In this document: one piece after another, positions 23,201 to 29,952 of the stretch | How the letters are laid out: each line of letters begins with the position of its first letter | How positions within the stretch are numbered: position 1 is the stretch's first letter | The notes under the pieces: generated by a model | Told to the model about the DNA's origin: nothing | Seen by the model: only the letters and a program-made list of their open reading frames with translations | The model's database searches: none | Assembly (NCBI GenBank): GCA_019057975.1 | Contig: JAHLWJ010000011.1 | Span: forward strand, 1-31,761 | DNA from: Promethearchaeota archaeon | GTDB lineage: Archaea; Asgardarchaeota; Lokiarchaeia; Sigynarchaeales; SOKP01 | DNA: 31,761 nucleotides | Reading direction: 5' to 3' | Made by a program: the position numbers and the translations under genes

Positions 23201-25113
23201 TTCATGTCTGAGTCATATTCGCGTGCTATTTTTTCTGCTTTTTTGACCATATCATTAACTAATTGTTCAAAATTTTCTTTTTCGTCCTCTAATCTTTTCT
23301 GTTCTTCAATTTTTCTTAATTTTTCCGCATCAATTCCAATCTCCTTTTCTTCTTTTTGTATTTTTAACATACCTTCAGTTTCTTTCTGCTTTTTTACCTT
23401 TCCTGCTTCTATCTGCCTTAGTTTTTTATCTTTTTCTAGCTTTTCTTTATAAGCTTGAACTTGACTCAAAAAGATTGCAGCATCAGTTTCCCAGCCTTTC
23501 TCAACCGATAACTGCCTTGCTGTTTTGAAAATATTTATAATTTCAGGATAAGGGCATTTTAATCCGAATTTTCCCTTTCTTAGTGCTACTTCATATTCTC
23601 TTGCTAATTTTTCTGCTCTGTTAGTCATTTCATCAATTTCTGTTCTAAGGTTTTGAATTTCAACTTCCATTTTACGTTGTTCTTCTAATACTTGTAATTG
23701 TTCTTCTTTTAAAATAGGTGTTGTTTCTTCTTTTGTGACCTTTAACATTTCCTTGGATTCTTTTTGTCTAGTTACTTTTCCAGCTTCAATCTGTCTAATT
23801 TTTTTGTCTTGTTCAAATTTCTGAATATAAATGTTAATAGTATCATCATAAATTGCTGCTTCACTTCTCCATCCTTTATCAATTAACAACTCTTTTATTC
23901 TTTTATAGAGTTCTACAACTTGAGGATAGACACATTCTTCAATTAATTCTCCTTTTTTAATTGCTTTCTGCATTGCCAAATCATATTCGTGTGCCATACG
24001 GGATGCTTCGGTGGCCATATTATCAATCTGTGCTTTAAAAAACTCAGTTTCCATCTTTTGAAGCTCTATACCTCTTAATCTTTCTAATCTCTCAAATTTT
24101 TCTTGTTCCTCTCGCTCAGTTACTTGTTGTTCAATGGTTTCTACTTGATGCATCTGGATTTCAACTTCTTCTATCTTTTCTACTTTCTCTTTTTCTAACT
24201 CCATTAAATATAATGAACGTTCTTTTTCCAATTGAGAGATTGTATCTTGAATTTTTTTTACTTCATATTCCCAACTTAATTCTTGAAATAATTTACACCC
24301 TTCACTATATAATTGTAAGGCTTCATCATATTGTTTATATTTAGTTAATTCTGCTGCCTGTCCTAATAATTCATATGCCTGAGATGAAATTTCCTCTTCC
24401 CTTTTTTTAGAAATTAGATATTGTTTTAATTTTTCCTCTTTTAATTGTTCTTCTCCAATGGGCTCTTTTTGCTCTAGTTCAGTTTGCACTTCAGGTAAAG
24501 GAGTTTTAACAGTGCGCAAGAATTCTGCTTTTTTGTTATAACATTCTTCGATTAGTTTAAATAATCTCTCAACTTCATCCATTTTATCCATACTTTCGAA
24601 AATTTCAACGGCTTCATCATATTTATCCAAAGCTTCTTCGAACTTATTGTTTTCTATTAGGCTTTTGCCTTCATTTATTAATTGAACTGCTTCTGCTAAT
24701 AAATCTATTTTGATTTCTTCTTGAGCTAGCTCAACTTGAAGATCAGAAGCTAAGGTTTCTTCTTCGATTTCAAAGTGCTCAACCTTTTCAACTTCAATTT
24801 CTTCTTCTCTAAATGCTTGTTCTTTTAATAAATAGACTTCGGAGATTTTTTCATTTATTGCTTTAATTTCTTCTTCTCTATTTATTTGGGTGTATAATCC
24901 AATAGCTTGTCGTAAAACCTCTATACCATCATCATAGTATTTTGAACCTATAAGATTTATTGCGTGCTCAACCAACTCATAAGCTTCAGAAGCAATATCT
25001 TCTTCCATTCCCATTAAATCTGAAAAAAAAGCTTCTTTTGTTGGATCGAAACCATTTTCATCAAATTCTCGCTCAAAATCCTCTTCTTCTTGCTCATCCA
25101 TAATATTCGCCAA
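20203..25113 (-). CDS. giant TPR-like/coiled-coil repeat protein
   Basis: 1,636 residues, highly charged (Lys/Glu), no signal or membrane segment. A core unit of the form Y-x-E-x-I-x-x-Y-x-x-A-x-x-L-F-x-E-x-G-W, then a helix ending in Y/F-K-x-K, recurs about 13 times. Three short units lie near the N-terminus (about 43-98, 137-196, 243-300), seven long units of about 120 residues in the centre (357-1235), and three short ones near the C-terminus (1243-1296, 1353-1406, 1466-1512). In the long units a basic coiled coil follows (K-L-R-E-V-E-A-x-K-x-x-R-Q-K). This looks like TPR-type hairpins strung on helical rods: a scaffold, cytoskeletal or membrane-trafficking adaptor, by inference. Start is TTG at 25113 or, more likely, ATG at 25101 (MDEQEEEDFE). 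The wHTH gene lies just upstream. Confidence 0.85.
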   Translation of the reverse strand: MANIMDEQEEEDFEREFDENGFDPTKEAFFSDLMGMEEDIASEAYELVEHAINLIGSKYYDDGIEVLRQAIGLYTQINREEEIKAINEKISEVYLLKEQAFREEEIEVEKVEHFEIEEETLASDLQVELAQEEIKIDLLAEAVQLINEGKSLIENNKFEEALDKYDEAVEIFESMDKMDEVERLFKLIEECYNKKAEFLRTVKTPLPEVQTELEQKEPIGEEQLKEEKLKQYLISKKREEEISSQAYELLGQAAELTKYKQYDEALQLYSEGCKLFQELSWEYEVKKIQDTISQLEKERSLYLMELEKEKVEKIEEVEIQMHQVETIEQQVTEREEQEKFERLERLRGIELQKMETEFFKAQIDNMATEASRMAHEYDLAMQKAIKKGELIEECVYPQVVELYKRIKELLIDKGWRSEAAIYDDTINIYIQKFEQDKKIRQIEAGKVTRQKESKEMLKVTKEETTPILKEEQLQVLEEQRKMEVEIQNLRTEIDEMTNRAEKLAREYEVALRKGKFGLKCPYPEIINIFKTARQLSVEKGWETDAAIFLSQVQAYKEKLEKDKKLRQIEAGKVKKQKETEGMLKIQKEEKEIGIDAEKLRKIEEQKRLEDEKENFEQLVNDMVKKAEKIAREYDSDMNKAVRQGKLAENPPFDEIIKIYGRVKQMVLAKGRSEEVKLYDNQINYYSQKWEKDNKLREVEAQKIQRQKDLEDMHKVGKKVEIDEKKLRAIEKKREQEDFESYIAETVDKAEKLVREHEIEMRKAIRSGEILESTPYSEVIQIYKLIREKVYARGWREQAEIFRNQIKIYQDKLEKNEKLREVEAQKIQRQKDIEDMRKIGKPFELDQDKLQKLEDKKEEKDFQKYIIELINKAEKLEREYNSAMKKAIKKGEIIEPTPYPEIIEIYRQIQNKLLERGWIEQSQIYFNQIKIYQEKLKKSEVLREVEAKKAEKQRAIEEMHKVKVGFKPAKPDKIKEIDAGVKEEDLLLDEAMSLIEEAERLVKNYEVSIKTDVLLYESPYEKAIANYNEAKKLFQEIGWNDEAGRLINTIKFYKEKKEKDEKLREIEKKKLEEPDAELMAAKTGTEKELFAKEKKILEFEKKKKDKEKLAEKIFNEIHKAEKMAKEYELKIKEGIFEQEPPYEEILKMYREARKSFEEIGWMEESMKLLNTLKFYKEKLEKDMRLRSLEIEKAKEREEELLIQQKLLEQAKVEQERLLKKRKERLHLKEEKVSEFETAKDRAFKFIDHAKNELKQNNFEHAIDLYKEGEEIFSQINWQEGIKMVKDSVAMIKRRKKSFELEQAAIEDKKAEKFIIEEKLEEKLAKAEELRKLQQEEKRKEVLKIQREKEWERDISEDAYKLLEQGTKLLDKKNFDEAYEKYIEARKLFDKISWKREVSRINNDLLFKLKRERKTFEIREDIKKKRAEDEMEMKLLKKEVEKEQYEHKKRKKEEKRKLVREEFNRKIFREIERAEKLIENFKYNEGILILKKEAIKLSKSEQGNEIERIDEIINDVKDQAEIPLITLEPLDFIDNLGKFKATYTALDKAQISITNNRFMKAISELKESNFHLKDLKISKKYLKEIDDKIGKLQEKLGKKPKAKEKEYKDEIEMLKARIQARRKQRRKKVLDLLGGSKD
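21409..24045 (-). repeat. seven in-frame ~360-bp coding repeats
   Basis: Protein residues 357-1235 of the giant gene. Units start near residues 357, 493, 617, 745, 865, 990 and 1108. The most alike neighbours are units 3, 4 and 5, sharing REVEAQKIQRQK and E-x-TPY-x-E-(V/I)-I blocks, which suggests recent tandem duplication in the middle. Confidence 0.75.
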
Positions 25114-25223
25114 TTTTTAAGGATAATTAAGTATAAAATAATTGATAATGATCAATGTCTAAAATAAATATGATAATTCTACTATTAATAGAATTCATAA
25201 ACCAAAAATAAAAATTTAATTAA

Positions 25224-25616
25224 TTACAGTTCAAACTTTCCTAATTTTTTATTAAGAAATTCATCGCAAATTTTTCCTCCTTCACTCGTCAAAGTCCAGC
25301 CATTAGAATCTCTTTTAACTAAATTTAAATTTTCAACGCTCCTCAAAATGTCATGAACTTCGGTCTCACCTTTACGTATATTGAAGTCTACTCTAAGACT
25401 AAATGCAATTTCATCAATTGGGACAGCGCCTCCAAGTTCGTCTTCCATAACACCTAAAGCAGCAATAATCTGATTTTGTTCAGTCATACCCGCATCCATT
25501 GAACTTGAAACTTCATCTTGAAGCCAGGGGTTTTTGTGTAACATCTTTTTTATTGCTTTTTCATCGCCTTTCTTGAACACTTTATCAAATTCTTCTCTGA
25601 TCTTCTTTTTTGCCAT
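25224..25616 (-). CDS. small winged-helix protein
   Basis: 130 residues. A basic N-terminal helix (KKKIREEFDKVFKKGDEKAIKKMLHKNPW) precedes a winged-helix-like domain from about residue 45: helix QNQIIAALGVMEDEL, then IDEIAFSLRVDFNIRKGETEVHDILRSVENLNLVKRDSNGWTLTSEGGKICDEFL, ending in the two-strand wing. Either a transcription factor or a protein-binding winged helix of the kind found in Asgard membrane-remodelling complexes; the sequence does not decide. ATG at 25616; the stop is 110 bp before the start of the giant repeat gene, on the same strand, so they may be co-transcribed. Confidence 0.75.
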   Translation of the reverse strand: MAKKKIREEFDKVFKKGDEKAIKKMLHKNPWLQDEVSSSMDAGMTEQNQIIAALGVMEDELGGAVPIDEIAFSLRVDFNIRKGETEVHDILRSVENLNLVKRDSNGWTLTSEGGKICDEFLNKKLGKFEL

Positions 25617-25961
25617 AATAGATGCCTATCTAAATGAAGTTATCTGAAAAAATTTGTGAAAATTCATTACTAACTATAATATAAATTTTGAAAATAAAAC
25701 CTTTTACGATAAGTATTAAAAAAGAGAATTATACTTGACCAAGAAGTTGCAAATAATAAAAGCAGGGAAGTCTACTATTGCTTGAAATCCTAGAAAAAAT
25801 CCATCATAAAAAAAATATTAAAAATAATTATCTTACTAATCATAGAAAGGTTATAAATATCATCTTCTTCTACTAATTCAAATATGTAATGATCACAATA
25901 ATCAATTCTATTAAAGGGAAAAAGAGAATATTTTTTTAATAATAAAAATATAAAAAATATT
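25617..25961. other. 345-bp AT-rich intergenic region
   Basis: Divergent spacer between the winged-helix gene (minus) and the VOC gene (plus). It must hold both promoters, but no single TATA box stands out. A 61-codon minus-strand frame here overlaps the VOC start and is low-complexity; not taken as a gene. Confidence 0.5.
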
Positions 25962-26432
25962 ATGGAAAATTTCAAAATTAACCTTGGTAGCTTAAAAGTT
26001 GATCAGTTAGGTTTTATCTTTAAAGATATAGAGAAGCAAGCAGCGATAATGGAGAATATTTTAGGTCTTTCGAAATTTATATTAACTAGCCCAATAGCAC
26101 ATCCTATTCAATTTCGAGGAAAAGAATCACTGGTCACCATTCAAATCGCTATCGGTCGTTTAGGTAGCACTCAAATCGAATTAATTAAGTGGATTGATGG
26201 CGAATGTTCATATAAGGAATTCTTAGACCAAGGCAAAGAAGGGCTTCACCATTTTGCAGTATATGTTGATGATACTGACTCATATTTAGAAGAATTTAAA
26301 AAAAATGGAATTGGAATTCTGCAGTCTGGTCATGTCTTAAACGTTAGATTTACTTATTTGGATACTGAAGAAAAATTTGGTTGTATTTTAGAATTATTAG
26401 AACAAATTAGTCGTAGAAAAAGAAAAAAATAA
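25962..26432 (+). CDS. VOC-superfamily protein (glyoxalase / methylmalonyl-CoA epimerase-like)
   Basis: 156 residues, two beta-alpha-beta-beta-beta modules of the vicinal-oxygen-chelate fold. LKVDQLGFIFKDIEKQAAIMENILG opens the first and GLHHFAVYVDDTDSYLEEFKKNGI the second; the end is YLDTEEKFGCILELLE. In methylmalonyl-CoA epimerase the metal is held by His, His and Glu; here H96 or H97 and E144 are kept, but the first His position is Gln (Q15), so metal binding may differ. A role in propionyl-CoA/methylmalonyl-CoA turnover is possible given the acyl-CoA genes in the window, but no mutase gene is near; a lactoylglutathione-type or other isomerase is an alternative. ATG at 25962. Single gene. 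Confidence 0.8.
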   Translation: MENFKINLGSLKVDQLGFIFKDIEKQAAIMENILGLSKFILTSPIAHPIQFRGKESLVTIQIAIGRLGSTQIELIKWIDGECSYKEFLDQGKEGLHHFAVYVDDTDSYLEEFKKNGIGILQSGHVLNVRFTYLDTEEKFGCILELLEQISRRKRKK

Positions 26433-26564
26433 GGTTTTATAATTTTAGTATTAAGGGCTAGTCAGTGGATAGAAAAACTTATCTAAATATACCATTAATT
26501 CACTATTTTTTAATAAAAAGTGTATTGAATAATTCAATTGTATGTTAAAGCGAAAAAAAGAGAA

Positions 26565-27284
26565 TTATTCCAATTTATTCAAAAATTCTTCAACTTCAGG
26601 CTTGTCAGCCATATGAAATTTTTTTGTTTCACCTTTGATCCAAGAAAGCCTAATATTATCTTTAGTTGCTTCATCATCTATTGATTCTTTAAGTGCTCTT
26701 AAAGCTAAACTAATTAACTCATCAAAAGTCATATTGTCTTTATAATTATTAATAAGAAATTCTCTCGCGTTTGCTTCCCCATTTCCAAGTGCATATGCTT
26801 TAAAAGGCCGATAAATACCACTAGGTGAGGTAGTGTAAATATGAGTGCCCATAGCATCAATTCCGATGAAGAAAAGCGCGCAGCCCCACGGTCTTACACC
26901 TCCAAATTGCGTATACTGTTGTTTCAAGTCCGCAACCGCTTTAGCTAACATATTGAGTCGAACCGGTTCATCGTAGGTCAATCTAAACGATTGAGCTTGA
27001 ACTCGTGCATAATTAATAAGGGAGCGAGAGTCCGCATGTAATCCTGATATGGCAACCCCAATATGTTCATCTACTTGAAATATTTTATCTATTGCTTCAG
27101 CATCCATTAAATTAGAACCAATCTTAATCTGAGCTGCTAAACATACATCTTCCTTAGATTTTACTGCTACAGCAAGAGTTCCCCGTCTAACTGCTTCTAA
27201 CGCATATTCTACTTGAAATAGGCGTCCTTCCGGGCTAAATACCGTTAAAGCCCTGTCGTAAGCTCTACCTTGTCCACCAAACAT
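26565..27284 (-). CDS. psmA: 20S proteasome alpha subunit
   Basis: 239 residues. The alpha-type N-terminus is clear: YDRALTVFSPEGRLFQVEYALEAVRRG, the gate-forming helix H0 and the proteasome alpha signature. No catalytic N-terminal Thr is expected, since alpha subunits form the outer gate rings. DNIRLSWI and a Glu-rich C-terminus complete the fold. Archaeal 20S proteasomes degrade proteins fed by PAN or Cdc48-type ATPases; the beta subunit gene is not in the window. ATG at 27284 (MFGGQGRAYD) without a Shine-Dalgarno sequence. It lies 100 bp after the small GTPase gene on the same strand; a joint transcript is possible but not shown. Confidence 0.96.
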   Translation of the reverse strand: MFGGQGRAYDRALTVFSPEGRLFQVEYALEAVRRGTLAVAVKSKEDVCLAAQIKIGSNLMDAEAIDKIFQVDEHIGVAISGLHADSRSLINYARVQAQSFRLTYDEPVRLNMLAKAVADLKQQYTQFGGVRPWGCALFFIGIDAMGTHIYTTSPSGIYRPFKAYALGNGEANAREFLINNYKDNMTFDELISLALRALKESIDDEATKDNIRLSWIKGETKKFHMADKPEVEEFLNKLE

Positions 27285-27384
27285 ACGAATTCTAACCTTC
27301 TTATTCTTTTGCTAATATTAGGATGAATTTAGTATCTTAAATAATTTAAAGAATTTTAATTTAATGTTTATACTAAATAAAAAG

Positions 27385-27948
27385 TTAAATCTTCTGGGTG
27401 TTTTTCAAAATAGCTAAGGTTATGTCTTTAAATATAGTCTCAACTTGTATATTTTGTTTCGCACTTGCCTCATAATAAGTGATTGCATTTATCTCATCTT
27501 TTAATGCTTCCCCATCTGTTTCTCCCACTTCTCTATTCCCTTGCTCAGCCAAATCAATTTTGTTTCCTACTAAGATGCTTGGCTTACCATCGCCAATTAC
27601 TTTTTCTACCTCATCCTTCCACGCGAGAATGTTTTGGAAGGAGCTCCTGCGCGTTAGGTCAAACGTATAAACTATAGCTGTGCTACCTCTATAAAAAGGT
27701 GGACGAACGAAGCTGAAATGTTTTTGTCCTGCGAGATCCCAGAGTTGGAGTTTAACGAGATAATTTGGGAACTCTCCTAACTCAACTTGCTTAGTAGAGA
27801 AATTAGACCCAATTGTCATAATATAGTTTTCTTTAAAAGTGTTCTCACAGTAGCGAAGAACCATGGAGGTTTTACCTACTCCACCATCGCCTACGACACA
27901 TACCTTATATATGAAAGATCGGACAGATTTCTCTGAAATTTTACCCAC
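27385..27948 (-). CDS. Rab/Ras-type small GTPase
   Basis: 187 residues with all five G motifs: G1 GDGGVGKT (20-27), G2 T45 in MTIGSNFSTK, G3 DLAGQ (71-75, Gln at the Ras Q61 place), G4 NKID (129-132) and G5 ASAK (161-164). Spacing and the WDLAGQ...FYRGSTAIVYTFDLT segment place it with Rab/Ras rather than Arf or Rag. It is one of the eukaryotic-signature GTPases that are numerous in Asgard genomes. There is no C-terminal cysteine (ends KNTQKI), so it cannot be prenylated like Rabs. The GTG at 27948 directly abuts an AGGTGA ribosome site; an in-frame ATT at 27939 would be better spaced, so the true start may be three codons inward. Confidence 0.92.
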   Translation of the reverse strand: MGKISEKSVRSFIYKVCVVGDGGVGKTSMVLRYCENTFKENYIMTIGSNFSTKQVELGEFPNYLVKLQLWDLAGQKHFSFVRPPFYRGSTAIVYTFDLTRRSSFQNILAWKDEVEKVIGDGKPSILVGNKIDLAEQGNREVGETDGEALKDEINAITYYEASAKQNIQVETIFKDITLAILKNTQKI

Positions 27949-28278
27949 TCACCTTTCCAGATAATAAATATAACTCAATACAAGTCTGAATCCAAAATTT
28001 TAATATTAATTAATTTTTTTTTAAAATTATTGAATTTTTCATGCTTGAGTAATACTATTAATATATTTGATTAATAAAAATACTTTTATTAAATTTTTTT
28101 TATTTTTTCTAAAGGATCTTTTTAAACACCAAGTTAAAATCATAATAAGATTATATCCTATTAATTTATGTTTTAACCATAGTTAGCCTATTTATCATTA
28201 TAATTCTTAAAATGAGATTCATATTTAACTATTTACTAAAATTTAAAAATTCGAACTAGATTATCCATATGAAAGACT
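27949..28278. other. 330-bp AT-rich divergent spacer
   Basis: Between the small GTPase gene (minus) and the zinc-finger gene (plus). Long A/T tracts only; no RNA gene, convincing small ORF or clear palindrome seen. Presumably carries both promoters. Confidence 0.5.
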
Positions 28279-28908
28279 GTGATTGGGACAGAGGAAACTG
28301 CATTAGTAAATATGATATGTCCGTATTGTAAGGAGAGTTTTAGAAAACAAGTAGAGTATCAAAAAAAGACTGGTCTTTTTACGATCTTAATAAAAAACCA
28401 TCCAAATGGTGAAGAATGTCCTCCTTTCATTGCATTTATAGATAACAATGGACGGCATAGGGGATCTCAGAAAATTGATAATGTTGAAGAAGAAGCGTCT
28501 ATTAATGATCAGTTACTTGATAACGCTCGAAGTAGCATAAACGAATTAGAGAACACTTTACGATTTTACCATTTAAAAGTACCTAGGAAAGGTGGGAGGG
28601 GATTTGATCATAAAGTTGCAAGTGTTAAGGATAGACCGTTTCTGAGTTCAAAATTTTATAAACAACTAATTGACTTTTTGACTGAGAATGAAGATGACAA
28701 TTCTTTTGGTATAATAACTAAAGACGACGGAGGAGATTTTGAAGGAGGGCTTTTAATATATGGAAAATATCTCGGAATGATATTTACTATGTTCTGGAAA
28801 GATCAAAAAGGAGTTCAAAACAAAACCTTGGATGAGATAAAAGGGTATTCCTACCTCACAGTAGAGAAGTTATTAGATCTCTATGATTTAATGGATTTCT
28901 TTTTCTAA
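28279..28908 (+). CDS. protein with N-terminal zinc-finger-like motif, unknown function
   Basis: 209 residues. Near the N-terminus CPYC is followed after about 25 residues by HPNGEEC-PPFIAFIDNNG, a Cys2-His-Cys pattern that could bind zinc. The middle (about 75-115) is a charged helix. The C-terminal part contains the repeated hydrophobic strands GIITKDDGGDFEGGLLIYGKYLGMIFTMFW, suggesting a compact alpha/beta domain. No known family is recognised. Start is GTG at 28279, or ATG at 28312 directly before CPYC; neither has a well-spaced Shine-Dalgarno sequence. The gene faces away from the small GTPase and is followed by the sirtuin gene on the same strand. Confidence 0.7.
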   Translation: MIGTEETALVNMICPYCKESFRKQVEYQKKTGLFTILIKNHPNGEECPPFIAFIDNNGRHRGSQKIDNVEEEASINDQLLDNARSSINELENTLRFYHLKVPRKGGRGFDHKVASVKDRPFLSSKFYKQLIDFLTENEDDNSFGIITKDDGGDFEGGLLIYGKYLGMIFTMFWKDQKGVQNKTLDEIKGYSYLTVEKLLDLYDLMDFFF

Positions 28909-28920
28909 AGGATTTCTATC

Positions 28921-29053
28921 TAGTTTTATTCAAATTTCTATCTTATTGTTATTGAGTCAAGTCAATGCTTTTGCTGAGAAATCTGGAATGAGAGACATTT
29001 TAAGAGCATTTAATATTAAAAGAACCGCTGAATTATGGTTAGATATGCAATAA
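28921..29053 (+). pseudogene. possible remnant of a gene 3' end
   Basis: In the 246-bp gap before the sirtuin gene one frame stays open for about 44 codons and ends in TAA at 29051-29053. Its last 30 codons read like normal protein (NAFAEKSGMRDILRAFNIKR, then TAELWLDMQ), with the AGA/GAA/GCA codon use of the neighbours. No start codon with a ribosome site precedes it. It could be a decayed gene end, a tiny gene starting at the internal ATG, or chance. Confidence 0.25.
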
Positions 29054-29154
29054 ATACATCTCTTTTTCTCTAAAGTATAAAATATGAATTTTGATTTTAA
29101 ATCGAAAATTTTTTTTAAAAAAATTTAATATTACTAATACCACAAATAACATAT

Positions 29155-29937
29155 ATGTCTATTTTAGAGGAAGAAATTAAGAAACTTGCTGAATTAATCC
29201 TGGACTCAAGGAATATTGTGGCACTCACAGGGGCAGGTTTGAGTACCGAAAGTGGGATTGCTGACTTCAGATCTCCGGGAACAGGATTGTGGGAAAAAGT
29301 AGATCCATATGAATATGCATCTATTGATTCCTACATAGCACATCCAACTAAAAACTTGGAGTTTATGCTAGAAACCGGAAAAGCAATTTTTAGTGCAAGA
29401 CCTAACAAGGGCCATAAAGCTCTTACTAAACTTCAAAAACTTGGTAAATTAAAGGGTGTTCTTACTCAAAATATTGATCGCTTGCATCATAAAGCTAAAA
29501 CTAAAAAAATTGTTGAATTTCATGGAAATGTGATGGAAGCAAAATGTCTTCAGTGTGGAGAAGTTTTCCCAATTACAAATATGGTAAATCAAGTCTTACA
29601 GGGAAAAGCACCCTCTTGTAATGTATGCAACGGAATGTTAAAACCAAATGCAATTTTTTTTGGTGAACCTCTCGAATCTAAAACATTGGAAGCAGCAGAT
29701 CAAATGCTAAAGGACTGTGATCTAATGCTAGTGTTAGGAAGCAGTCTAGTTGTTTACCCTGTAGCTTGGTACCCCCAAAAAGCATTATCACTCGGAGCAA
29801 AACTAGCTATTATAAACATTCAAGAAACTGATATGGATTCTCTCTCAGAAGTAGTTATTCATGGAAAAATAGGAGATGTGCTTCCTAAAATCGTCTCTTT
29901 TGTTGAAGAAAAAATTGAAAATAATATAAAAAGATAA
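29155..29937 (+). CDS. NAD-dependent deacetylase, sirtuin (Sir2) family
   Basis: 260 residues, full-length sirtuin. NAD-binding GAGLSTESGIADFRS (residues 26-40), TQNID (104-108), catalytic His in FHG (H123), zinc-ribbon cysteines C131, C134, C155, C158, and VLGSSLVVYP all present. It removes acetyl or other acyl groups from lysines with NAD, giving nicotinamide and O-acyl-ADP-ribose. In archaea it acts on Alba and metabolic enzymes; sirtuins also reactivate acetylated acyl-CoA synthetases, and such a synthetase gene is the convergent neighbour only 15 bp away, though the link is inference. ATG at 29155 with no Shine-Dalgarno sequence. Confidence 0.94.
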   Translation: MSILEEEIKKLAELILDSRNIVALTGAGLSTESGIADFRSPGTGLWEKVDPYEYASIDSYIAHPTKNLEFMLETGKAIFSARPNKGHKALTKLQKLGKLKGVLTQNIDRLHHKAKTKKIVEFHGNVMEAKCLQCGEVFPITNMVNQVLQGKAPSCNVCNGMLKPNAIFFGEPLESKTLEAADQMLKDCDLMLVLGSSLVVYPVAWYPQKALSLGAKLAIINIQETDMDSLSEVVIHGKIGDVLPKIVSFVEEKIENNIKR

Positions 29938-29943
29938 AAAAAA
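29936..29943 (-). terminator. oligo-T terminator after the acyl-CoA synthetase gene
   Basis: Eight T in a row on the minus strand, about 10 bp after the synthetase stop and overlapping the last base or two of the convergent sirtuin gene. Confidence 0.45.
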
Positions 29944-29952
29944 TTTATGGCT

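Noticed and set aside
20203..25113. SMC/Rad50-type ATPase for the giant coiled-coil protein
   Set aside because: No Walker A, Walker B or hinge domain; TPR-like hairpins recur instead.
25790..25975. 61-codon minus-strand frame in the winged-helix/VOC spacer
   Set aside because: Low-complexity, Phe/Ile-rich, overlaps the VOC start, no ribosome site.
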